Below are positions 25,670-34,755 of a stretch of DNA of 64,000 nt, piece by piece. Location: positions 1 through 64,000 of the forward strand of contig JASHNW010000043.1 in the NCBI GenBank assembly GCA_030041435.1. The letters are read 5' to 3'. Origin of the DNA: Acidobacteriaceae bacterium. Its GTDB lineage: Bacteria > Acidobacteriota > Terriglobia > Terriglobales > Acidobacteriaceae. The notes beneath the pieces are model-generated. The model worked only from the letters and a program-made list of their open reading frames with translations, was not told the origin of the DNA and searched no databases. The translations under genes and the position numbers were made by a program. Positions within the stretch are counted from its first letter, which is position 1; every line of letters starts with the position of its first letter.

Positions 25670-28600
25670 TCATCCGCATACCTCATGAGATTTCCTGGAA
25701 CGCAAAGTCTCAGGGGCAAGCGCGAAAGCTCCCCACTCGGCCCACGCCTGGCGGGCAGCCTCCACGGAAGCCTGTGCAGCATCGCCCCGCCCAGCGCGCT
25801 CCAGAAGATCCGCCGCACGCCGGTGAGCGAGCCCCAGCAGGTGCAGCACCCGGTCTCGTTCGGCGATTGCCACAGCGCTCTGGTAGTGCCGCAGCGCCCT
25901 GTCCGTTCTGCCCCGTAACCGCTCCTCTTCCGCACAGAGCAGTTCATAGCGCAACCCAAAATTCGCAGGACAGCGTCCGGCCCAGCGCGAGAATTTCTGC
26001 CGCGCGCCCCTCACCGCAGATGCTGCGCCTTGGCCGAACTCGTGCATGCATTGCAGCATGGCCGACCAGAACCAGTGTTCGGATGTGTTCAGCAGTCCCT
26101 TCGAGTCCCGCAGGTAGCGAGCCGATCGCTCAGCGGCCCGCAACCCGGCCGCGGTGTCCCCGCGCAATGCGTGAAACATGCACTGATTCAGGAAGTGAAA
26201 GTGGGCGAAGTGGCGCGACCCGAACCCTTCAAGTTCCGCAAGCAGCTTTGCATCCGCGCCCCACGAAGACGCCTCAGAATCGCGCAGTGCAGCCACCAAA
26301 GCACGCGTGCTGGTAAGGCAGGTCATCGGCTCGGTGAGGTGCGTCCGCTCCAGCACCGGCCAGAATGCGTCGATGCGTGATTCCAGCTCGGCCAGCGGCG
26401 CGCCCCGCATCACCATGCTCTGCACCGTCCCCGCGGCCGCGCAACCGGTGTGAAACAAATCCCCGGTCCGCTGCCCTCCCTCGTACGCGACCGCCCACAG
26501 CCGTTCTGCCTCCGCTACCGGACGCATCCACGACGTCCCGAAATAGCCGACAACAAAATGGACTTCCGCGCGCTGCTTCTCGTTTCCGAATTTCTCCACC
26601 AGGTCCAGCGAGAGGCGCCCAAACTCGTAGCCGGTTTCGGCGCGTCCGACAATTCCGCCGAGAAAAATGCAGCCGAACACCATGTAGGAAATCGCCGCGT
26701 CCGGCGTATTGCCGTGCGCCAGGCAAAGATTCACAGCCCGCGTACAGACAGAAACGCAAATTTCCGGCCGCACCTGATACGCCGCCTTGCCCACCGCCGA
26801 GATCAGCCGCACCACAGTCCTCAGCCGCTCGTCGGTCATTTCCGGCAAATCGAGAAGTTGTTGCGGGCGCCGCCGTCCCTTGCGCACCAGCGCTCGCAGC
26901 ACCTCGGCAATCAGCAGCGGCGGGGCAAACTTCCTCGGCAGTTTCACGCCGTACCGCGCCACCGCCGCAGCGCCCACATCGTATGCCTGCTGGAATCGCG
27001 CCGTGTCCGTGTAGAAGTGAATCAGCCGCTCTTCCACGCGCGCGCGATCCGCCGCTCCCGCTGCCAGCTGCGCAGCCAGCTTCAGATATTCCTCCGCCCG
27101 CTCGAACGCCAGCACGTGAACGGCGTGCTCGCCTGCCAGCTCGTAAAAATGCGAGGCTCGCGGCGAATTGGCCGCCTGCAGGTGACTCGCAATCGTTTCC
27201 GGAGCCGTCTCCCCATTCGTTTCCAGTGCGCCCGCAAGCTGCTCGTGATAGTCGCGGCTCACCGCTCGCTCCAGGTGGCTGGCCACGCTCTCGCGCACGC
27301 GGTCGTGGAAGGTCTCGATCTCGTCGCTGAGGCGCGCGCCCGTGCTGCGCACCAGCCGTGCTGAACGCAGCAGGTTCACGGCATGCTGCGGCATTTGCCT
27401 GAGCGTGCGCGTCTGCACCAGGTCCCGAATCTGAATCGGCTGGCCGGCAATAGCTACCATCTCCAGCAGCTGCCGCGCCTCCGGCGGCAACTGACGCACG
27501 CGCCGCCACAGCACCTCATCCAGATCCATCGCCGTCGTCCCGCTCTGCCACTCCAGTCCGCTGCGGGCAAACTCAGCGAGTTCCTGCACGAAGAATGCGC
27601 TGCCACGCGCTTCCTCCACAATGCGCGCAACGGCCGCCGCGCCGGTCGAACCCGCCAGCAGGCGCTCCGCCAGTTCGCGGCTCTCCTCCCTGGAAAGCGG
27701 CAGAACCTCGATCTCCTCGCATGGCGCCGAGCTCGCCTCCCATGCGCGCCGAAATTCGCGCAGGCAGGCATTTCCTGCGTACTCGCTGCGATAACTCAGC
27801 AGTAGCAGCATCCGCGGCGCAGGCTGCCGCGCCAGAATGTCCGCCAGCAGCAGCGCACTGTCGGTGTCGCCCCATTGCAGATCGTCAATGTACAGCACCA
27901 GCGGACGCTCGCGGCCGATGGCGCCCAGCACCTCCGCCAGCGCCTCGACGGCCTGTTGCCGCACCACACGGGGATCCATAGCCACTTTCCCTGCGCCGCC
28001 GCCCACCTCGGCAATTGGCCCCACCTGTCGCAGCACCGGGAACACGCGTGCCAGCGCGTGAATATTGCGCGGCAGCATCGCGCTCACCTGCGCGACCGGC
28101 ATCTCCATCAGCAGCCGCGTTAACACATCGATCAAATTGTCGAGTGCTTTATACGGCACGGACTCCTGCTCGTAGCAGCGCCCGTCCAACAGAATCGCGC
28201 CCTGCGCCGTCACCGTCTGCCCCAGAAAATGCTGAATGAGCGCCGTCTTGCCCACTCCGGAATGCCCATGCACGCAAACCACGCCGGCATGCCCCTCGGC
28301 CAGCCGCTCAAAATGTCCGTTGAGCGCGTCCAGGTATTGCCCCCGCCCGACAAAAAAGCTGTCATGCCGCACCAGCACTTCCGCTGCAGTGTCTTCTCCT
28401 CCAATCCGCCTCAAAATCTCCTCTCCCGCGGGTCGCTTTGCAGGATCGCGGCTCAGCAGCTGCGCGCAAAGATCATCCAGATCGTCCGGAGTTTCGGGCG
28501 CGAATTGCGCAGCGCGCGGCGCGTCGTGGTTCATCTTGGCCTGTAGAACTTCAATGCCCTTCCCGCTAAACGGCAGTCGCCCGGTCAGCGCCTCGAACAA

Positions 28601-29497
28601 CATCACCCCATAGGCGTACCAGTCGCTGCTCTCCGCAAGCGGTGCGTCCATGGCCTGTTCCGGCGCCATGTAACGGAGCGTCCCCGAGATCGTGTGGTCG
28701 GTCTGCGCTGCGTAGCGCCTCGGTCCGTCCCCAGGACCGGCCTCTGCGGCCTTCTGGGGCCGCAACTCCAGGATCAGCCCAAAATCCAGCAGCACCGGCC
28801 GTCCATCGGCGCGAACCATCACATTCTCGGGTTTCAGATCGCGATGAATCTTCCCTGCCGCATGCAACGCCCGCACGCCCTGGGCTACCGCAAAAAAGGC
28901 CTTGCGCAGCCGATCGTAATCGACGATCACCTCTGGCGAAGCCGCACTGCTCCGGAATGCCGCCTGCAGGACCGCCGCTGCCGAAAGATCCGAGGCGAAG
29001 ACGGACGTTAGCTCGGTCTCGTCCGGCAGAGCGACGGTCCCTTCCTCGTTCTTCAGCGGGAACAAAGCCGTTGCCCCGGCATCGATCGGCGCGGGCACTG
29101 GAGTCAGCCGGGTTTGCGTCGCCCCCGAAATCGTCGCGTCGGCATAGGCGCTTGCGCCGCGGGTCGGCGCGGATGGCGCAACGTGCCGGGACCGCTCGCC
29201 CCGCACCCACGTCATCAAATCCCTTGCCCCCTCCAGCAGCTCCATGGTGAAGAACCAGCGGTCGCCGTCGGAAATAAGTTCATACAGAGGAAGCAGATTC
29301 TCGTGAGAAAGCTCGGCCAGCGCGCGAAACTCAACTTTAAAGCGGTAGACGGCTCCAGGATCCACGTTGCGCAGCGTCTTCAGGGCGACGCGCGTCCGCC
29401 GCTCCTCGTCGTACGCCTCGTAGACGATGCCCATTCCGCCCGCTCCAAGACGGCGCAGGATCGAGAATCGGTCGTTTCCCTGAAATTCCTCGAGCAT
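25670..29497 (-). CDS. Serine/threonine protein kinase fused to an AAA-type ATPase and TPR region
   Basis: A 1275-residue signalling protein. Kinase domain, residues 11-345: Gly-rich loop LGAGGMGIVYEAY, Lys40, HRDLKPENVM at 218-227, LLDFG to 240, and MAPEQAMDAPLAESSDWYAYG. A low-complexity insert of about 90 residues (100-192) splits the kinase lobe between the hinge and the helix before the catalytic loop, which is unusual. A STAND/AAA ATPase follows (VHGHSGVGKTALIQHFLG, LVLYIDDLQWGDTDSALLLAD), then about 600 residues of TPR-like helices. The order kinase-ATPase-TPR is that of PknK-like and acidobacterial/myxobacterial regulators. It is the first gene of a minus-strand operon with the cytochrome and VioB-like genes. 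Confidence 0.9.
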   Translation of the reverse strand: MLEEFQGNDRFSILRRLGAGGMGIVYEAYDEERRTRVALKTLRNVDPGAVYRFKVEFRALAELSHENLLPLYELISDGDRWFFTMELLEGARDLMTWVRGERSRHVAPSAPTRGASAYADATISGATQTRLTPVPAPIDAGATALFPLKNEEGTVALPDETELTSVFASDLSAAAVLQAAFRSSAASPEVIVDYDRLRKAFFAVAQGVRALHAAGKIHRDLKPENVMVRADGRPVLLDFGLILELRPQKAAEAGPGDGPRRYAAQTDHTISGTLRYMAPEQAMDAPLAESSDWYAYGVMLFEALTGRLPFSGKGIEVLQAKMNHDAPRAAQFAPETPDDLDDLCAQLLSRDPAKRPAGEEILRRIGGEDTAAEVLVRHDSFFVGRGQYLDALNGHFERLAEGHAGVVCVHGHSGVGKTALIQHFLGQTVTAQGAILLDGRCYEQESVPYKALDNLIDVLTRLLMEMPVAQVSAMLPRNIHALARVFPVLRQVGPIAEVGGGAGKVAMDPRVVRQQAVEALAEVLGAIGRERPLVLYIDDLQWGDTDSALLLADILARQPAPRMLLLLSYRSEYAGNACLREFRRAWEASSAPCEEIEVLPLSREESRELAERLLAGSTGAAAVARIVEEARGSAFFVQELAEFARSGLEWQSGTTAMDLDEVLWRRVRQLPPEARQLLEMVAIAGQPIQIRDLVQTRTLRQMPQHAVNLLRSARLVRSTGARLSDEIETFHDRVRESVASHLERAVSRDYHEQLAGALETNGETAPETIASHLQAANSPRASHFYELAGEHAVHVLAFERAEEYLKLAAQLAAGAADRARVEERLIHFYTDTARFQQAYDVGAAAVARYGVKLPRKFAPPLLIAEVLRALVRKGRRRPQQLLDLPEMTDERLRTVVRLISAVGKAAYQVRPEICVSVCTRAVNLCLAHGNTPDAAISYMVFGCIFLGGIVGRAETGYEFGRLSLDLVEKFGNEKQRAEVHFVVGYFGTSWMRPVAEAERLWAVAYEGGQRTGDLFHTGCAAAGTVQSMVMRGAPLAELESRIDAFWPVLERTHLTEPMTCLTSTRALVAALRDSEASSWGADAKLLAELEGFGSRHFAHFHFLNQCMFHALRGDTAAGLRAAERSARYLRDSKGLLNTSEHWFWSAMLQCMHEFGQGAASAVRGARQKFSRWAGRCPANFGLRYELLCAEEERLRGRTDRALRHYQSAVAIAERDRVLHLLGLAHRRAADLLERAGRGDAAQASVEAARQAWAEWGAFALAPETLRSRKSHEVCG

Positions 29498-29567
29498 CCG
29501 TGGCTCGCGATTCCGTCGTCGTGGGAGATAACGTCAGTGAGTCAGCCGAATCTGGAAAATCAACCGC

Positions 29568-30008
29568 TCAGCGGCCAAAAGAGCTGGAGAACAACAACGG
29601 AAAATCCGCAGCAGATTGAAGCAGGCGGTCGATCTCCGGCTGATTGATTGCGCGCTCCTCCATGAAAGCCACCCCAACCACAGCCACAATCGCCCCCGTC
29701 GCATCGCGCACAGGAAAAGCAATCGCCGCCTGCGCGGCAACCGCTTTGGCGCCCGGCTTCACGCGGCCCGACTCATCTTCTTTCAAGTTGCACGTCTGCA
29801 CCGGCTCGCCGTTTTTGAGAGCCAGACCCGCCATCCCCTTGCCGTTCGGAACCCAGCGCACCGCCTCCTGAACGGGCGGCGGAATATTGACGGCGGCCCC
29901 CAGCGTCAGCCCCGCGCCTTCCCGCAGATGCACGGTTCCGGCAACTCCCCCGCAGCCTCTCAGGTAGTTAGACAGCCAGTCCTGCATGGATTTCGCATCT
30001 GCGTTCAT
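29568..30008 (-). CDS. GAF-domain protein
   Basis: A 146-residue stand-alone GAF domain. Residues 5-130 carry the fold: the helix MQDWLSNYLRGCGGVAGTVHL, a Gly-rich turn PNGKGMAGLALKNGEPVQTC, and the central strand AIAFPVRDATGAIVAVVGVA. No output domain is attached. Such proteins bind small ligands or act as partner sensors. It lies 70 bases upstream of the kinase gene on the same strand and may be its sensor subunit. The frame is open to 30068; the ATG at 30008 fits the domain better, but either is possible. Confidence 0.75.
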   Translation of the reverse strand: MNADAKSMQDWLSNYLRGCGGVAGTVHLREGAGLTLGAAVNIPPPVQEAVRWVPNGKGMAGLALKNGEPVQTCNLKEDESGRVKPGAKAVAAQAAIAFPVRDATGAIVAVVGVAFMEERAINQPEIDRLLQSAADFPLLFSSSFGR

Positions 30009-30228
30009 GGCTGGGGACGCTCTCGCAGGCATCGACCTCGATTGCAAATATACCAGGGACTTTCGCACAAGAAAGCTGGGTAAGTCAATGCGAATGAAGG
30101 TTGCGCCACTCTATCACCATTTCCACGCAAATCCGCCTGTCAAAATGGCACCCCGGAGATTTCTCTCTACACCTTCACTTGCCGTAACCGATAATGATCG
30201 GCAGAGTCACGTACCGCCAATTCACTCC

Positions 30229-32541
30229 ATGGCCACAACTCGCCTCCGGTTACGCATTCGCGGCGTCGTACAGGGAGTTGGATTCCGGCCTTACGTCTGC
30301 AATCTGGCCCGGCGCCATCGGCTGGCCGGCTTCGTGCTCAACTCCGCTCGCGGCGTCTTCATCGAAATCGAAGGCCAGCCCCAGATTGTCGACGCCTTTA
30401 TTGCTGCGCTCCCGGCAGAGGCGCCTCCGCTGGTGCGGATTGCCGAGATTCAGTGCGACGAAATCCCCGCAGTCGGCGATTCGGAATTCGTCATTCGCGA
30501 AAGCGAGGCCGGCGAATCGGCCTTCGCCCTCATCCCTCCGGACATCTGCGTCTGCGATGCCTGCCTCGCCGACACGCGCGATCCGTTGAATCGCCGCTTT
30601 GAATATCCCTTCACCAACTGCACGAATTGCGGGCCGCGCTACAGCATCATTCTCGACGTCCCCTACGACCGGCCGATGACGACCATGGCAGAATTTGTCA
30701 TGTGCGAGGCGTGCCGGCGCGAATATGGCGATCCGGCAGACCGGCGCTTTCACGCCCAGCCGAATGCATGCCCGTTTTGCGGACCTCATCTGATCCTCAA
30801 CGTGCCTGACGAAGCCTCTGCTGCGCAAATGGGTACACGCGCGATCCTCGAGCTGGTCACAGACGCTCTGCGCATCGGCAAAATTGTCGCCTGGAAGGGC
30901 CTGGGCGGCTATCAGCTTGCCTGCGACGCGCGCCAGTCCTCAGCGGTCGAGGAAATGCGCCGCCGCAAGCGGCGCAGCGAAAAGCCCTTCGCGATCATGG
31001 TCGGCGACGTTGAAACCGCCGAATCTCTTTGCGTGATTTCCTGCGAAGAGCGTGCGGTTCTGCTCAGTCCCGAACGGCCGATCGTGCTGCTCCGGCGCCG
31101 GCCCGGAGCCGATCTCGCGCAAGGCGTGTCGCCCGGCAACCCCGCCACCGGCGTCATGCTTCCCTGCACGCCGATGCACGACCTTCTCTTCCGTATTCTG
31201 CGCGAAAGATCCGGCAATGCGCCGGCTCTCGTGATGACCAGCGGCAACATCAGCGAAGAACCGATCGTCATCGATAACCAGGAAGCAGAACAACAGCTCG
31301 CATGCATCGCCGACCTTTTCGCCCACCACAACCGTCGCATTCACACGCGCGTCGACGACTCGGTCGTCCGCGTGGTCGCTGGGCAAACGATGCTGCTGCG
31401 CCGCGCGCGCGGATTCACTCCGCGGCCCGTCCTGCTGGGACGCGGCGAGGCGGAGGTGCTGGCGTGCGGCGCGCAGCAAAAGAGTACCCTCTGCCTCACA
31501 CGCGCAGGCTTCGCGATTCCCAGCCAGCACCTGGGCGACCTGGAGAATTTCGAGACTTTGCGCTTCTTCGAAGAGACCCTCGAACGCATGAGCCGCCTTT
31601 TTCATGTGAAACCCACCGCCGTCGCATACGATCTGCACCCAGGTTATCTCAGCACGCAGTTCGCGCTCAAGCAGGAGGGTCTGCGGCCGATCGGCGTTCA
31701 GCATCACCACGCCCACATCGCCAGCTGTATGGCCGAACATGGCCTCGACGGCCGTGTGATCGGCGTCGCCTGGGACGGTACCGGATTCGGCACAGACCGC
31801 ACCATCTGGGGCGGCGAATTCCTTGCCGCCGACTATCTCAGCTTCGATCGATTCGCGCGCCTGCGCCCCGTCCTGCTGGCCGGTGGAGACTCAGCCGTCC
31901 GTGAGCCCTGGCGCATCGCGCGCAGCTATCTCCTTGACGCCTTCGAAGGTGCAATTCCCCCGGGCGCAGCGTGGGAGCAAATGGCGTCGCCCGACCGTGT
32001 GCGCATCGTCGACACGATGCTGCGCCGCCGCGTCCACACGATTCCGACCTCGTCCGCAGGGCGGCTCTTCGATGCCGTCGCGTCGATGATCGACCTGCGC
32101 CACACTGTGTCGTTTGAAGGTCAGGCCGCCATGATGCTGGAGACCGCCGCGGAAGCCTGGACCGGCCCCTCGCAGCAATCCTGGGCATTCACACTGGCCG
32201 GAGCCGGTCCCATGGAAGCCGATCTCCGGCCCATGATCCGGCAGATTGTCGAAGACGTAAAGCGTGGCGAATCTCAGCCGAGCATCGCGGCACGCTTCCA
32301 CACCACCCTGGTCGCCCTCATCGCGGAAGTCTGCCGCCGCATGCGCACCGAGCTCTCGCTCAACCGCGTGTGCCTGAGCGGCGGCTGCTTCCAGAATGCT
32401 CGCCTCCTCCAGGGGTGCATGCGAGCGCTGCGCGAGGACGGCTTCGAGGTATTCTTCCAGCGCGAAGTGCCCGCCAACGACGGAGGCATCTCGCTCGGCC
32501 AGGCCGCCGTCGCCTGCGAAATCCTCCGCCGCGAACCGTAG
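30229..32541 (+). CDS. hypF: Carbamoyltransferase HypF
   Basis: HypF makes the thiocarbamate that becomes the CN ligands of NiFe-hydrogenase. The 770-residue protein has every domain: acylphosphatase (RGVVQGVGFRPYV), two Cys4 zinc fingers (C109, C112, C131, C134 and C159, C162, C181, C184), a YrdC-like domain (GLGGYQLACDA, KRRSEKPFAIMV), and the Kae1-like C-terminal part (GVQHHHAHIASCMAEHGLDG, WDGTGFGTDRTIWGGEF, LSGGCFQNARLLQGC). The frame opens at 29986, but the ATG at 30229 gives the family length. No other hyp or hydrogenase gene is in the window, so it is an orphan here. Confidence 0.95.
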   Translation: MATTRLRLRIRGVVQGVGFRPYVCNLARRHRLAGFVLNSARGVFIEIEGQPQIVDAFIAALPAEAPPLVRIAEIQCDEIPAVGDSEFVIRESEAGESAFALIPPDICVCDACLADTRDPLNRRFEYPFTNCTNCGPRYSIILDVPYDRPMTTMAEFVMCEACRREYGDPADRRFHAQPNACPFCGPHLILNVPDEASAAQMGTRAILELVTDALRIGKIVAWKGLGGYQLACDARQSSAVEEMRRRKRRSEKPFAIMVGDVETAESLCVISCEERAVLLSPERPIVLLRRRPGADLAQGVSPGNPATGVMLPCTPMHDLLFRILRERSGNAPALVMTSGNISEEPIVIDNQEAEQQLACIADLFAHHNRRIHTRVDDSVVRVVAGQTMLLRRARGFTPRPVLLGRGEAEVLACGAQQKSTLCLTRAGFAIPSQHLGDLENFETLRFFEETLERMSRLFHVKPTAVAYDLHPGYLSTQFALKQEGLRPIGVQHHHAHIASCMAEHGLDGRVIGVAWDGTGFGTDRTIWGGEFLAADYLSFDRFARLRPVLLAGGDSAVREPWRIARSYLLDAFEGAIPPGAAWEQMASPDRVRIVDTMLRRRVHTIPTSSAGRLFDAVASMIDLRHTVSFEGQAAMMLETAAEAWTGPSQQSWAFTLAGAGPMEADLRPMIRQIVEDVKRGESQPSIAARFHTTLVALIAEVCRRMRTELSLNRVCLSGGCFQNARLLQGCMRALREDGFEVFFQREVPANDGGISLGQAAVACEILRREP

Positions 32542-32570
32542 CGGCCCGCCTCGCTCGCTATCCGGGCCGC
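32541..32570. terminator. Possible shared terminator between hypF and pspA
   Basis: GCGGCCC (32541-32547) pairs perfectly with GGGCCGC (32564-32570) between the convergent ends of hypF and the PspA gene. There is no T-tract on either strand, so termination is only a guess. Confidence 0.35.
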
Positions 32571-32579
32571 AATCGGCGA

Positions 32580-33248
32580 TTACGCCGTCTTCGCGTGCTG
32601 CTCCTTCAGATCCTTCAACAGCGCATCGATCTGCTCATCGCGCTCCAGCGCCGCGAAGCGATCGTCCAGCGAATCCCCCTCCATCAACTCGCGCGAAGCG
32701 GCGTTGCGGGCCTCGGCGCCGTCGATGCGCGTCTTCATGCGCTGAATGCTGGTCGCGCGATCCGTCTTGCCCATCGCCTCCCGCGCCTGCTGCGCGCGCC
32801 CCACCACCCGCGCACGGCGATGTTCCGCAATCATCAGCTCGCAGCGGCTGCGCGTCTCCTGCAGCTTTTGCTCCAGATGCCGCAGCGCAGTCTTCAGCGT
32901 CTCCACCTCGTTCTTCTGGTCTTCGAGTTGCTGCGCGAATCCTGCCGCCATTTGTTTCGCGCTCAGCGACCGCTCCAGCGCCGCGCGTGCCAACCCGTCG
33001 TCCGATTTGCGCACGGCCAGTTCCGCCTTGCGCCGCCATTCAGCCTCGGAGCTCTCATGCTCGGTCCGCTTCTTCTCCAGCAGGTGCTCGTCCGCAATCG
33101 CAATCGCCACCTGCGTCTTCACCTGCATCAGCTGGTTCTCCATATCGAGCACCAGTTGCTTCAGGAGTTTCTCCGGATCTTCGGCCTTGTCGATCAGATC
33201 GTTCAGATTGGCTCGAAGCAGTGTGCCTACCCGTTCGAGGAGTGCCAT
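32580..33248 (-). CDS. PspA/IM30 (ESCRT-III-like) membrane-stress protein
   Basis: A 222-residue, almost wholly helical protein that begins LLERVGTLLRANLNDLIDKAEDPEKLLKQLV, split here over residues 3-34, the diagnostic start of PspA/Vipp1/IM30. A long coiled coil follows, rich in Glu, Lys, Arg and Gln. These proteins form rods on damaged membranes and stop proton leakage. GGGAG eight bases before the ATG supports the start. It is the last gene of an operon with XRE, NfeD and flotillin, a combination that points to membrane maintenance. Its own phage-shock regulator PspF is not present. Confidence 0.93.
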   Translation of the reverse strand: MALLERVGTLLRANLNDLIDKAEDPEKLLKQLVLDMENQLMQVKTQVAIAIADEHLLEKKRTEHESSEAEWRRKAELAVRKSDDGLARAALERSLSAKQMAAGFAQQLEDQKNEVETLKTALRHLEQKLQETRSRCELMIAEHRRARVVGRAQQAREAMGKTDRATSIQRMKTRIDGAEARNAASRELMEGDSLDDRFAALERDEQIDALLKDLKEQHAKTA

Positions 33249-33306
33249 AACATTTCTCCCTTCAAAACTGCGGGGCGGCTAGCCGCAGCTCCCCACCCCG
33301 GATGCG

Positions 33307-34755
33307 TTACTTTCCCTCTACGATCGGCGCGACCGCCGTCGATCCGTTGCCGCTGCCGTCACCGCGGTGCCGCATGCTCTGGATGTTCGACATCAGCTCG
33401 CGAATATCCATGCCGGAGAGCGCCTCGAACAGTGCCGGAACCTGCGCAGCAATCTTCGCCATGTCGCCGGTGAGCTTACTGGCGCCGGCCGTCTCGCCGC
33501 CGGTCGAGACAATGGTCACTCTGTCCACCTTCGCCAGCGGCTCTGCCATGGCACGCACCACGTCCGGCATGCTGCCGATCAGCCGGTCCACCACCGCAGC
33601 CTGGCTCCACTCCTGATACGCCTCGGCCTTCACGTTCATGGCCTTCGCTTCGGCCTCGCCCTTCTGGAAGATGATCGCCGCCTCGGCTTCGCCCTGCGTG
33701 CGGATCGCCGACGCCCGGCCCTCAGCCTCCATCGTCAGCCGCGCCTTTTCCGCGGCCGCCAGCGCTTCAATGCGCTGCCGGTTGACTTCCGCCTCCTTCA
33801 GCACCGTGGCGATCAGCTCCTTCTCGTGGCGCAGGATTTCTGCTTCCTGCACCTTGATCTGCTGTTCCTTCTCCACCTGCTGCACCTTCACCTGCTCCGC
33901 AACTACCTGCTGCTGCGTGATGTTGGTCTGCAGTTCGTAGGATTTGTCGGCCTGCGCCTGCTGGCGCCGGCTCTGCTCGGAGAATTGTGCCTTCTGAATG
34001 TCGAGATCCCGCTGCGCCTCAGCCTGCTTGGCCAGCGACTGCGTCTCCGCCAGCACGCGCGTCTGATCCGCGGCCGCTTTGGCTACCGCGGCCTCGCGCG
34101 TCGCGTTCGCGCGCTGGATCGCCGTGTCGCGCTCTGCCTCAGCCGTCGCAATCTCCGCGTCTCTCCTGATGCGGACAATGTCCGGCCGCCCCATGTTCGT
34201 GATGTACTCGTTCTTGTCGCGCACCTCTTTAATGGTGAACGACACCACTTCGAGCCCCATCTTGCTCATGTCATCGGCGCAGGTTGCGCGCATCCGATCC
34301 GCCACCATCTCCGGCTCTTTCACAATCTGCTCGACCGTAAGCTGCCCGATGATCCCGCGCAGATGCCCTTCCATCACCAGGCGGATCAGCCCTTCGCGCT
34401 GCGGCGGCGTCTTGGTCAGGAACTGCTCCGCCGCCGTCAGAATGGACTCCTGATCGCTGCGTACCTTAATCTGCGCGACGGCTTCCACCGTGACCGCGAC
34501 TCCCTGTTTCGTATAAAGATCCTGCTGCGGCGCCACGTCGAACGACATCAGCTCCAGTGACAGCTCGCGGCAGCTTTCCACCATGGGGAAGATGATCGTG
34601 CCGTGCCCTTTGATCACGCGCGGGCCGCGAAAGCCGAACACGATCAGAGCTTCGTTCGGCCCGGCTTTGCGAAACATCCTGGCCAACATGCCGGAGAGGA
34701 TAATCATCACCAGCAGGCAAACTCCGCCAATCACAATGTAAGAGGTGCTTGTCAT
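33307..34755 (-). CDS. Flotillin/YqiK-type SPFH protein
   Basis: A 482-residue flotillin. It has an N-terminal membrane helix (residues 7-25), the SPFH/PHB domain (AGPNEALIVFGFRGPRVIKG, VAVTVEAVAQIKVRSDQESI, LVMEGHLRGIIGQLTVEQIV), and a long Glu/Ala coiled coil with the flotillin-typical AEARRRAE-like repeats between about 200 and 390. Flotillins form scaffolds in membrane microdomains and affect fluidity and protein sorting. Its ATG overlaps the stop of the NfeD-like gene by four bases (ATGA), a normal pairing since NfeD proteins are partners of flotillins. PspA follows 58 bases later. Confidence 0.93.
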   Translation of the reverse strand: MTSTSYIVIGGVCLLVMIILSGMLARMFRKAGPNEALIVFGFRGPRVIKGHGTIIFPMVESCRELSLELMSFDVAPQQDLYTKQGVAVTVEAVAQIKVRSDQESILTAAEQFLTKTPPQREGLIRLVMEGHLRGIIGQLTVEQIVKEPEMVADRMRATCADDMSKMGLEVVSFTIKEVRDKNEYITNMGRPDIVRIRRDAEIATAEAERDTAIQRANATREAAVAKAAADQTRVLAETQSLAKQAEAQRDLDIQKAQFSEQSRRQQAQADKSYELQTNITQQQVVAEQVKVQQVEKEQQIKVQEAEILRHEKELIATVLKEAEVNRQRIEALAAAEKARLTMEAEGRASAIRTQGEAEAAIIFQKGEAEAKAMNVKAEAYQEWSQAAVVDRLIGSMPDVVRAMAEPLAKVDRVTIVSTGGETAGASKLTGDMAKIAAQVPALFEALSGMDIRELMSNIQSMRHRGDGSGNGSTAVAPIVEGK

